DNA from: Siniperca chuatsi
Taxonomy: Eukaryota > Chordata > Actinopteri > Centrarchiformes > Sinipercidae
Length of the DNA: 64,000 nt
Assembly (NCBI RefSeq): GCF_020085105.1
Contig: NC_058045.1
Span: 9,689,833-9,753,832, forward strand
Direction: 5' to 3'
Below are positions 49,797-60,085 of the stretch, piece by piece; position 1 is the stretch's first letter, and the number at the start of each line of letters is the position of its first letter. The position numbers and the translations under genes are program-made. The notes under the pieces are model-generated. The model made no database searches and was not told where the DNA came from. It saw only the letters and a list, made by a program, of their open reading frames with translations.

Positions 49797-51299
49797 AACT
49801 GGCCCTGTAAGCCCACTACCCTCAACCCTGTGAACATTAATAAATAACCAAAATTAGATTTTTGAGATGCTTGCATCATTCTCTCTGTACATTTTCACTT
49901 GATATCTTCAACAGCACATTCATATTCTCTACAATCTGTTACTGCCTTTTTTCAAATACAACCAGAAAAATCGTTGCACAAATATTAAGTTTTATAAGAG
50001 AATTTATATGAATCTTGTCAAATTTTTCACTGGAACCAACATAATGTAGAAATGAACTGTCACAGGTTATGCCTCTCTTTCTTCCATAAATACACACATA
50101 TTTAAGATTCAGTTTCAGCTACAATAAACCTCTTCCCTTGTTTACTTCGCAAGCTATTACAATACAACCCAACAACACATTCCCAGAGCATCTCTCTAGC
50201 GCTTCACACTATGCCAGATTTAAACAACATATGATCAAAGATTCTTTTCCACACTTACACAAACATTTGGAATGAGATCCCCTATTATATCAGAGCAAAT
50301 GTCTCTGTTTCACACTAAACGAACACAGAAACAATCCCTACTTCAAGGACAAACAGTAGCCACTCATTAAAGTCATAATAATGTACATCCATCTATTACT
50401 TCTACAACATCTAACACAGTCACGCGCCATTTCAGTCCTTTTGTCTGCGGAGACTGCTGGCGTTGTTTGTTATCTGTCATCTTGCTTTGTTGTGTCTGCT
50501 CTAATTTTGTCTTGACGTCCTTGACGACAGGAAAACTGTGAGTCAGGCCAGTAGCTGGTGATGTTTTTCTTATGTAAAATCATTACTTTTTCTACTTAAA
50601 GTATACCCTCACTTACAAACTCATCCTTGAAACATTTATATAATGTGGTTAGTGTGGGTGCCAGATTTACGATCCATCCATTTGTTTTCTGAGGAAACTG
50701 TTAGTGGAATAGTACATCATTCTTTTGACATCTGAATAGCATCTCTGAATGGATATTTGCACTGAACTAAGGCACAGCACAACATCCTACGTATTGGCAA
50801 ATGAACAGATAATGCCACAGTTCCATAAGAATGCAAACTGCTGGAGGAAAACTAATTTCTTTGCACTCTGTCTCTTTTATGTTTTTTTAGTTGCTTAAGG
50901 AGCCAAATAACAACAAAAAAGAAAAGATACCAATCACAACACTGTTACACTTAATCAAACTAGGTCACACAGTACTATAGATTTGCCTCATGTGTTGGTG
51001 CGCACTGTTTTGTCTTATTTTGTTTGTTAATTCAGTGGTGTTACATTACACTTATTATCTCTGCTGACGGCACATAGTCTTTATACTTTATACTGTGAAC
51101 ATTTGCATATCCCTTGTTTAATATTTTCAACATTCCATCCTTTTTATTTTAAGAACTGTACAGCTCTTTTCATTTTGAAAAACAGATATATGTTACATCT
51201 TTTTTAAAATATATATTTTAATGGTAAATGTCTACTTTATGATGTATGATTCTTGACTTTTGCAGTACTTGTTTTTTTTATTGTCTTACTATAGATAAT

Positions 51300-51385
51300 G
51301 TTATGCACCAGTATACCAAGGCAAATTCCTGGTATGTGAAAACCTACTTGGCAATAAACCTGATTCTGATTCTGAAGAAAATAAC
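51300..51385 (+). repeat. LINE/SINE 3' tail with (CTGATT)n end
   Basis: Reads TTATGCACCAGTATACCAAGG, then CTTGGCAATAAACC, then TGATTCTGATTCTGA. It matches the tail at 33716-33806. The hexamer-like terminal repeat is typical of fish non-LTR 3' ends. Confidence 0.55.
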
Positions 51386-51432
51386 TGGCAGATTGATCGA
51401 TAATGAAAATAATAGTTAGTTGCAGCCCTACA
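51381..51432 (-). repeat. Fragment of the hAT-like MITE (third copy)
   Basis: The string GATCGATAATGAAAATAATA, then GTTAGTTGCAGCCCTACAG, is the end of the element found more fully at 59347-59700 and 62931-63232. Only about 50 bp remain. Confidence 0.55.
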
Positions 51433-52116
51433 GTACTGCAAACATACACCAACAAAAGGACATTATGAAATCATTAATTCAACAAATAAACACAAATCCT
51501 ATTAATTGTACATACATTGTTACACATTTAGGAGGACCAATACAGTGATTTACACTGACTTTTCTAAATAAGACTTCCCAGGTCCATCAACATCACAGTG
51601 GTCTGATACCGGCACAGTCTAAACATGTCAACACCCTCATCAAAACATGAACCATCTAAGCTTGTGGCTGAACTGGAAAAACGCTTCTGGATATAATTTA
51701 GCTTTAACACACTAAACACAATAAATCCCAACCGTTCACAGTGTTGATCAGATGATAATGCAACTGAGATAACGGTATTATGAGTCCAAATACCTAAACC
51801 CCCGATACAGAAGAAAACGCGGACCTAATCATGACCTCTCCATGGTGCTGAAGTGGTAATTTAAAAACAAAAAGGTTCATAAGAGGCTTGAATTGAGGTT
51901 CGGTTTTTAAGATTTCACGCCCTGCCCTTGGCGCATTTGTGGTGGCATTTTATAAAGCCATTACGCCTAACTTCTGCCGCAGCTGCAGGAGTGGTTGTTG
52001 TGGTTGCTCCGGTTTCCCCACAAGTGGACGCCGCATTCCCATAAATATCGATAAGATAATCGGATATTTGGTTTTCCTGCGCATATAGCACGCAGTGACT
52101 GAGCGGACACCCCCCA

Positions 52117-52118
<2 letters not shown>

Positions 52119-52151
<33 letters not shown>
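52119..52151. repeat. (CA)n microsatellite
   Basis: About 16 CA units next to a C-run. It explains the Cys/Val-rich minus-strand open frames. Confidence 0.95.
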
Positions 52152-52155
<4 letters not shown>

Positions 52156-52418
52156 ACACACACTCACACAGACTGCTGTTTTCACCATATGGAAGCAATA
52201 TTATCCTGCTGCTGCAATTCACATCGACCTTGATTTGAAGCATCGAGACTGCACCACGCTGACATCCAGCTTATGAGCTGATGTGCCAGAGGAGCACATC
52301 CAGCATTGTCTTCAGCCCTGTTGTCGGTAGCCAGATAGGCCTTTATGCATCTCTACAAGAATTTGTTTTTTTGTGTTTTTTTACACTTGCACTTAGATAA
52401 TAACAGTGTGGCACTTAC

Positions 52419-52480
52419 CAACATCAGTCCTTTCGGCGGCCCTCCTTATAAAATGCCCGCGTGCTGATCAGATCAGATTG
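52419..52480 (-). promoter_or_regulatory. Possible 5' non-coding exon of apba2 ending at a consensus donor
   Basis: On the minus strand GATGTTG|GTAAGTGCC forms a strong donor with the exon end at 52419, in a GC-richer stretch (GGGCCGCCGAAAGGACTG). This would suit the first untranslated exon of apba2 and place its promoter back to back with fan1. The exon start is unknown and the assignment is inferred from position. Confidence 0.3.
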
Positions 52481-53176
52481 CTCTCCGGAATGGTGATTTT
52501 TGAATAAAAGCCGCACAGCAGCCCAGGAACCTGTGTAGAAAATACACCCCCATCATGTGCTCTCTGCTCTGTTCTGTTCCCTCAACAAATAACACGCATA
52601 ATGATTGCGTAGTCAAACATACGTCTTAATAACTGACCCATATCATTTTCACAGATATTTCTTATATATTTAACAGAGTACCGAGATCTCATTTAGGATG
52701 TAAAATTGGTGATTGGTAGGCCTTTATGTTTTGCATTATATTACCATTTACTCTAATTTCATATATATGCATGCTTATTCTACATCTTGAACAACATTTT
52801 TTGATTTATTTTACCTTGGCTTTTTGCATTTAGGTCGAAAACATCGATGTAGTTGTGATCGATTACTACACCCTAAAAGGCGTTCTGCGCTCCGCTGGTT
52901 AAGCCTGAGAAGCGGGATTGTTATTATCGTGCAGCCCTTCTTTTACCGAATGAGATACACTGTTACCGGTATGTAAACTTGGAATCATTTTTATAATGCA
53001 CGCGTGAAGCACCAAAAGCTACAAATGTGTGACATTTTAAAATGAAGTGTTTCTTTAGCTAATCGGAGCCTCATCATTCCTGTCCACACCAATCATTTCC
53101 CTCAGAGTATGCAACAAAGAAAAGCTTCTAAAAAACGCAAAGGTTTTCATCGAGCAACACCACTTCCGCCTGCATC

Positions 53177-56100
53177 ATGTCCGAGAGAGCCACCAAAGAC
53201 AAACTCAAGCGATGTTTGTCTTTGTCCAAGAGCAAGAAGAAAGGCAATGTCAAAGCTGGGATTTCTGCCAGTGCTGCTGCCGCCACAACTCCAATCACCT
53301 CGTTCTTCAGCAGCCAGCCTCCATCTAAGCTGGCCTGCCCCCTGTGTGGCCAGTTGGTACCGAGATTCAAGATCAATGAGCACATTGATTTGCAATGTCG
53401 GAACTTTGAGAGAGGAGACAGCAGTGTCGCCTCAGCAAGTAATAGTGTTGTGCCAAGCATCCAGCTGTCACCCAGAAGAAATCCCCCAAAGTCCCCAGAG
53501 CTGGATCCAAACAAGGAAGAAGAGGTCAAAGAGACCAAGACCAGCCCTTATTTCAAAAAGAACAACTTTCAGCAGGCACCACGGGAGATAAACACTAAAA
53601 GTGTGGTCAGGACGATTGACCTGGGAAGCCTCTCCTCCAAGTTATCTAGGAAATGTCATAAGGTACTTGAGAGGACACAGACAGACAATAAACATGCACC
53701 GACATATCCTGAAAATGACATATATTCTTCTGAGACACTCAGCAGCTCACAGAAAGAAAATCTTCTGATTCAGAGGTTAGGCGACAAAAAAGATTGTGTG
53801 ACAGTCATTGACCTTACAACAACTAGTGCAGACATTCCAACAGCAGTGGAAGATCTATCATGTCCAGATAAAGGACAACATCTTGAACACAAAGCATCTA
53901 AATCAGAGACTGTCGAAAAACTGGTTACTCCAAAGCTGCACGCCTCTTCCTCCAAACTAGCAAAGAGAAAAAAGGAAACAGTTTCCACTGGCAGGGTTTC
54001 TGGTTTCAGAAAGAAAGCAAAATATGAGGGGAGCAGCAGAGAGCCAGAGGAGGTGTTGTCGAGTGAAAGTATAGCAGAAACAACTGATACGGACCAACTT
54101 AAAACTGAGGTAACTTCTACTACTACTACTACTCGCGACTCCCCTCTGAGTTCAGAGGAAACGTATGAGAAAAGTGCTGCAGCGATCATTAGTGATTCAC
54201 TGCCAGAGTCTGTTGTTGAGAACCCCACTATTGACCAGGCTGTCGATAGCTCTCACCCCCCACGGCTTCCCTACTACCTCCGTAACTTCCGGACTGTACT
54301 ACAGGCTGTCCTGGAGAACGAGGACGACAGGGCATTGTTCGACCAGCATGATATATCGTTCGTACATGCATTTGAGAAGCTCTCAGGTATGCTGAAATAT
54401 CACTCAGTCGTTGTTATTTAATATAAATAAAGCTTCATCACTCACATGTATTTTTCCTCTCAAAGACAAGGGGCAGAAGCTGTATGTGAGACTCTTTCAG
54501 AGGAAACTGAAGTGGCTCCAAGTAAATAAACTGGATTATGAAGAGATATGCAGTGATCTGGGACCTGTTGCTGAGGAGCTGGTTCAAGGTGGTTTTCTAC
54601 AGACAGGTAAATGATATATGATATATTTTAACATTTTGGAGCATCTTTAGGAGAGTTAGCTAAAACCTCTTGAATTATTGACATATTTATAAGTATGCAG
54701 TCGAAGGCTGTGTATTCATGTTCCTCCTGTTGTTTCTTCATCATGACTGCCGTAACTGCAGTTAATGAGGGAGCGGCTGTGGCTCAGGAGGTAGAGCCGG
54801 TCGCCGATTAGGGTTGTCCCAGGGTTGACGGTTCGATCCCCGGCTCTTCCTGTCCATGTGTTGAAGTGTCTTTGAGCAAGACACTGAACCCCAAGTTGCA
54901 CCCGATGGGCAGGCCAGCGCCTTGCAGCGTTAATGAGAGGCAAAATTGTAAAGCACTTTGTCCATTAAGGCAGAAAAGCGGCATATAAATGCAGTCGATT
55001 TACCATTTGTGTTGGTTACATTTTCACAGTTTTAGCTTAGAAACACAATGAAATGTGTGAATTAAAAGGAAACACTTTTTATCCCTCCTGATTTGTAACT
55101 GCTGTTACTCAAAGGTGGTTTAGATGGTAGGGAGAGTGAGGAAAGAAGGAAAGGTAACAGAGGAGATAATATGTGAAATACATCACCCAATGCATGCCGG
55201 GATAGACTCCTGCCCCCCTTCTACTCTGCACAAAATCAGCCACTGGTCCCCAAGGGCCCCCAAATGCTGGAACAGTCATCCTGTTAAAATTCGGCTTTCT
55301 ACCTCAGTGACCTCCTTTAAATCTCTACTAAAAACAATTTCTTGCATTAATTGGTCTTTATGTACTGTCACTTTTAACTTCTACCTTGTACCAATCATTT
55401 TTGCCATATTGTTTTTAATGAAGCACTTTGTAACATTGTTTTGAAAAGTGCTATACAAATAAAGTATATATAATAAAGTATGTATGTTATCCTGCTGAAA
55501 CACCGCAAACATGTTCATTTTCTGGTTTTCTCTTGTCGATGCCCTTCTGTGCTGTTTTTGTATATTAAAGAGAGTGACCTCCAGGAGTTAGGGGAGGCTC
55601 TGGATCTCCTGCCTGCTCCTGAACTCAAAACTCTGGCTAAGACTTTCCATCTGGGCAATTCTGGGACTCAGAAACAGCAGCTAGTGGATGGACTTCTCCG
55701 TCTGAGCAGGCAAAAGTCCCTTTTCTCTCTGACCCCTGCGCAAAATAACATCGGGGCTGTCATCCTCAAAAGGTGAGATGATCAAATACATTGTGTTCAT
55801 TCACAGTACTAGTATTGCAGTAATGATCTCATCCTTGTTCTCTCTAACCTTAAAGGGCAAAGCAGCTTGCAGGTTTCTGTGTGCGTCTGTGTCGTGGTCC
55901 TCGGGCCGTCTTCTCTCGCATCCTTCTACTCTTCTCTCTGACGGACAACATGGATGAGGAGGAGATGGCGGCTGGTGGGCAGAGCCAGCTCTTCACCATC
56001 CTGCTGGTCAACTCAGGACGTCTGGCCTTCCCAGACTACACAGTGCAGCGTGCATCCAAGGTGTTCGGGGACAGAGAGGATCTTATCAGGTGAGGGTGTG

Positions 56101-58732
56101 CTCTTCAGTTGAGTTAATGGTATTCTATGTATGCAGGATAGCCAGGAATAAATACTCATGATTCCATCCATCACACCAGATATGAAGCATCCATGCGAGC
56201 CCTGCAAGAGGTAGTCTCAGCTATGCAGGGAGGTCAGTGGGAAGAGGCCGTGGAGCTTTGCACTGCTGCCAAAAGTGCCTGGCAGGAGCTGAGGAAAAAC
56301 CATGACCTCAGGTGACACAAATCTCTTTATTTGCTTCCGTCTAAAACAGAGATACAGTCTCTGGACATTGTTTGATGTTAACATTATCAATGTGTGGGAT
56401 TAGTCACCAGGAGGAGCTGCCTGTGTTCCTGCGGAGCTTCACTACAGGATGGGCTTACACTCGTATCTTATCCAGAGGGGTGGAGGTCTTGCAGAGGCTA
56501 CGTCGCTATGAGGTTTTCTGACCTCATCCACTCTGACTCTCACACAAATTCAAGTAGTTAAGAAGTTATGTCATAGTTGATGATGTTATGGGTTTACTTT
56601 TGTGTTACAGGAAGCAGTAGGGGAGCTGCGGTCCTTACTGTTGCAGTCTGTTTACTGTCCTGACAGCCGAGGGCGATGGTGGGATAGACTGGCGCTAAAC
56701 CTTCACCAGCATCTAAAAAAACCTGAGCAAGTGAGCACCAGCATCTGTGGTTTAATTCACCTCTTTCAGACATTTTCATCATTTATCTTTTTGTGTGATG
56801 TTGTGCTCAGTAATAGCTGTTGGGTTTTCATCTGTTTGATGGTGGTCTTTTCTCATTGCTTCCTAGGCTATTTGTGCTATCAGAGATGGGCTGTCAGACC
56901 CTCTGGTGCGAACTGGACATAAACTCTCTCTTCATCAGAGAGCTGTTAGGATGAAAGAGTCTGCCAGCTTCAAAAAGTATCGCCTGCAACTAAAAGACCT
57001 GCCCACTATCGAAGTCCAAGATGTCAAACATGTGAGTTAAGCACAATATGTCAGTATTTGGGTTTCTAGGGGGAAAAAAACAAGTGTTGATTGTTGGGTG
57101 TATATAACATAATACATTAATTAATGTTTGTACTTTTGTCTGCAGGTGACCATCCGGGGACAACTGTTCCCTCATGAGGGGGGCATGGGGAAGTCTATGT
57201 TTCTTATACCAGCAAATGGAGAGGGGGAAGAGAGTGCTAATGCCACTGTAATATGCTCTGTGGAAGAGCTGTCTTTACAACATTACCGCCAACAAGGCTT
57301 TGACCAAGGTAAGCAGTTTTGCTTCACCTATTAAAAATATTTTGGTATCCTTTCATCACTTTAACATTGTATTGCCATTGTTAATGTAATAGGGATCCAT
57401 GGAGAGGGCTCAACATTCTCAACATTGTTTGCTCTTCTGCTATGGGACATCATTTTTATGGAGGGTATTCCAGATGTTTTCAGAAATCCCTACCAGGTAA
57501 AGTAAGCTCTAGGTATATAATATCTGTGGGATATCTGTGCATCTATACCGGTTTAACTCATCTTCCTGTCTTCTCGCAGACATGTCCACTGGATCTTTAC
57601 ACAGACTGTTTCTATGAGAACAGAAAAGAGGCGATCAATTCTCGTGTGCACTTACTTAGCGAGGCATCTGTGAAAACTCTGCATGACATGTTGGAAGATG
57701 TCTGGACCTCCCACGAGGGTAAAGTGTGTTCATTGGTCAACTGGGAGCGTTTCTCATCCCTTCAACAGGCACAGGTATTAACTGTCACTCTTGTAAATAT
57801 ACACTCAGTGGCCACTTTATTCGGTACACCTGTAAAATCGAATACAATTAAATACAACAGCTCAGCCATAAATTCTACCTTTACAAAGATAATGTTCAGT
57901 TCTGATCAGCGACATATTCATTTAATGATATGTTCATTATTGAGGTTATAGTTTGCAGTGATGTTGAACTGGACTTCAGTATATTGAGAGGTGATTCTAA
58001 CGTTTTTACCAACCCCATTTACAAACATGAGGGGGGAAGAATATTAGAAACACATTTCAATATAATGCAGTCCAGTACAAGACCACCACTAATAATAAAC
58101 ATGTTGTTAAACTAATACCTCTTTATATATGTATATCACATTACACATGATATAAATGTTAAAAATATACAGCAATGTTTTCCTCACATGTCTAGTTACA
58201 CTTGGAAAGATAATGCAAATGCCTTGATACACTATGATAAATAACTAGGATTAGATGTTTTGTCTACACGTGTTACTCTAGGTACTAACATGGTAATAAC
58301 ATAACCACTGTTATACTCTATTTGCAGTCTCTTATTTCATGCATGGGTGGAGCCTTCTTAGGAGGGGTAATAGCACGAATGTCAAAAGACTACAGACACT
58401 GCCGTGGAGGTTTGCCTGATCTAGTGGTGTGGAACACCTCAAACAACAGCTACAAGGTGAGATCACGTCACATCCTGGCTCTTTGAATTTGATATTTTCC
58501 TTTGTGTATGGATTCAGGCACTCTGTGGTATCTGATTATTTTGACTCTGGGTACTGCAGCATGCAATGTGACATGGGAGGTCTTGTTGTTGTAGCTGGTG
58601 GAGGTGAAGGGGCCCAGTGACCGGCTGTCCCAGAAGCAACAGATCTGGCTGGATGAGCTGCAGAAACTTGGAGCTGATGTGGAGGTGTGCCACGTGGCGG
58701 CTACTGGAGCCAGAGGAGCTCGTCTGGAATAA
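53177..58732 (+). CDS. fan1: Fanconi-associated nuclease 1, complete, 13 exons
   Basis: FAN1 is a nuclear 5' flap endonuclease/exonuclease recruited by ubiquitinated FANCD2 to repair DNA crosslinks. It also restrains CAG repeat expansion. Exons: 53177-54386, 54466-54606, 55571-55772, 55856-56089, 56180-56311, 56404-56512, 56611-56730, 56867-57031, 57146-57308, 57393-57496, 57580-57774, 58328-58456, 58595-58732; 3042 nt, 1013 aa (human 1017). Seen: a PIP-like ITSFF motif (40-44), a UBZ4 zinc finger with C54, C57, H69 and C74, a low-complexity linker to about 360, the SAP/TPR region and the C-terminal VRR-NUC domain. The PD-(D/E)XK residues are in place as E830, D956 (LPDLVVW), E971 and K973 (LVEVKGP), each four residues before the human numbers. 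An ACT run codes for a short Thr tract near residue 315. The ATG at 53177 was chosen because the family homology begins there. Confidence 0.95.
54772..55010 (+). mobile_element. tRNA-derived SINE in fan1 intron 2
   Basis: RNA polymerase III promoter boxes are visible: A box GTGGCTCAGGAGG (54779-54791) and B box GGTTCGATCCC (54830-54840). They are followed by the teleost SINE body (GAGCAAGACACTGAACCCC, later GGCATATAAATGCAGTCGAT and TTACC). It is not a functional tRNA gene, since the cloverleaf is not complete and the tail is SINE-type. Confidence 0.8.
55115..55475 (+). mobile_element. LINE 3' end in fan1 intron 2
   Basis: The translation [20 protein letters not shown], then KSLLKT, matches the PxLWNSLPxxIRxxxSxxxFKxxLKT end common to Rex1/L2-type fish LINE proteins. 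A 3' UTR follows with AAGTGCTATACAAATAAAGT. It is close behind the SINE at 54772-55010, on the same strand. Confidence 0.65.
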
Positions 58733-59346
58733 ACAGACACAGAAGAACTGACTGATACAACTTTGCTGCTAATTAAGTGTGGTCAAAATGGAAAATTCAG
58801 CAGACAGAATCTCTGAAAAAAAATGATCTGGGTAATTTTTCTGATTCTGGTCATCTAGGACAGATGTTGATGTTTATCTCAAAAACTCAATTTATCTTCC
58901 ATATATCAGAAATGTAATCCTATTTGAGTAAATGGAAAGTTGTGGCAAGGAGTGTGCCTTGTGCCATGTGGCATTATCATCAGGCAAACCACTGCCTTCA
59001 ACAGGAAGAGATGCATCATGGGATGAAGATCATCACTGAGAACTGCCAGGATCAGAAATAGCTTACTTACAGTTAATCAGAGCTGATGCATGACAGGAAA
59101 CAACAGCCACACCAAACTGATGGTGTTTACTTTTCTTTGGCAACACTATATTATCGGGATCTTGGGTTGCCAAGCAACGAAAACTCACACTTAGTTGGCT
59201 GCTTATGAATTGTATGACAGCTCTATGAGTTTGTCATGCAAGTAATTACTGTGATAATATGCCTATAAATATGCCATTTGGCCACTACTCTATCAGAAAA
59301 AAACATCATTTGGGTACCAAGAAAGAAGTAATAGAAATTAAATAAT
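58733..59346. other. fan1 3' flank, no feature recognised
   Basis: Presumed fan1 3' UTR followed by intergenic DNA. No canonical AATAAA was found close to the stop, so the transcript end is not placed. Confidence 0.4.
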
Positions 59347-59700
59347 AGGGCTGCAATTAATGATTATTTTCATTATCTGTCAAGTTGCAGTTTGTTTTCT
59401 CCATTAATTGATGAATTGTTTGGTCACTAAAATGTCAGAAAGTAGTGAAAATGCCTTAGATTTCATCATCACATTGCTTGTTTCATCCGACCAACAGTCC
59501 AAAGCCCAAATTATTCAGCTTACTACAACAACCATCACATACGAGAAAGAAAGGCAGCAAATCCTCACAATTGAGAAGCTGGAACTTGGGAATGTTTTTA
59601 GCATTTTTGGTTTTAAAAATTACTCAAAGGATTGATTGGTTATCAAACGGGTTACCAATTAATTTTCTGTTGATCGATTAATCAATAAAACGTTTTAGCT
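59347..59700 (+). mobile_element. hAT-like MITE
   Basis: Starts AGGGCTGCAATTAATGATTA and ends GATCGATTAATCAATAAAAC, then GTTTTAGCT, the two ends of a MITE very common in fish. An inverted copy lies at 62931-63232. The interior is non-coding; short open frames here are chance. Target duplications could not be confirmed. Confidence 0.65.
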
Positions 59701-59939
59701 TTATAAAATAAAAATAAAATTGTTGTTGATCTGTCACTGAACGGTCTTGTGTGTAAAATGTAAGAACTATAATGGTGTGGGCACTGAAATATTAAAAGAC
59801 AACTTCGGTATTATCGAATGTGCCTGTAATGGTGGAAAAAAGATGTATACATTGCATACATTACATTACACCCAAGCATAGTTAGTGCTGTTCCTGGGCG
59901 TATAGTAATGTATGCAGGCCTGGATCATGGATGTATTTG

Positions 59940-60085
59940 GGGGAAGGGATGCCCAGCTGCCCTGCGTCTGACGTCACGGCGCTGGAGTGAGAGGGGGCGA
60001 TGAGAGGAAGCTGCAATAAACACACAGGGCGTCTGCGCCTATCTAAGTAGGACAATAAAGTGAAAACGGCATCAATGCTCTAACA
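59940..60085 (+). promoter_or_regulatory. Probable adam10 core promoter and 5' UTR
   Basis: A GC-rich stretch (TGACGTCACGGCGCTGGAGTG at about 59970) contains a palindromic CRE-like TGACGTCA at about 59970-59977, upstream of the adam10 start codon. The start site itself cannot be read from sequence. Confidence 0.4.

Larger units (their letters stand above)
49797..52418 (-). other. Upstream intron/5' region of apba2 with repeat fragments
   Basis: Acceptor-like AGs lie just upstream of the apba2 start (about 49817 and 49828, minus sense), so the first coding exon probably has a spliced 5' UTR. The interval holds no recognised coding exon. It contains a LINE/SINE tail at 51300-51385, a hAT-like MITE end at about 51381-51432 and a CA microsatellite at 52119-52151. 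Confidence 0.45.

Noticed and set aside
52444..52456. TATA-like TTTTATAAGG on the minus strand upstream of the apba2 donor
   Set aside because: It is only about 27-34 bp from the donor at 52419, so a TATA-directed start would fall at or past the donor. It cannot serve that exon.
53128..53538. 136-codon minus-strand frame opposite fan1 exon 1, and a second at 53770-54228
   Set aside because: Antisense shadows of the long fan1 exon with no homology and no promoter signs.
54772..54850. Possible tRNA gene (A and B boxes present)
   Set aside because: No complete cloverleaf; the body continues as a teleost SINE, so it is a SINE head.
57784..58327. Possible extra exon in the long fan1 intron 11
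   Set aside because: Exon 11 to exon 12 joins in phase and matches the family without any insert. The interval has a repeat-like string (CAGTGGCCACTTTATTCGGT) and no coding homology.
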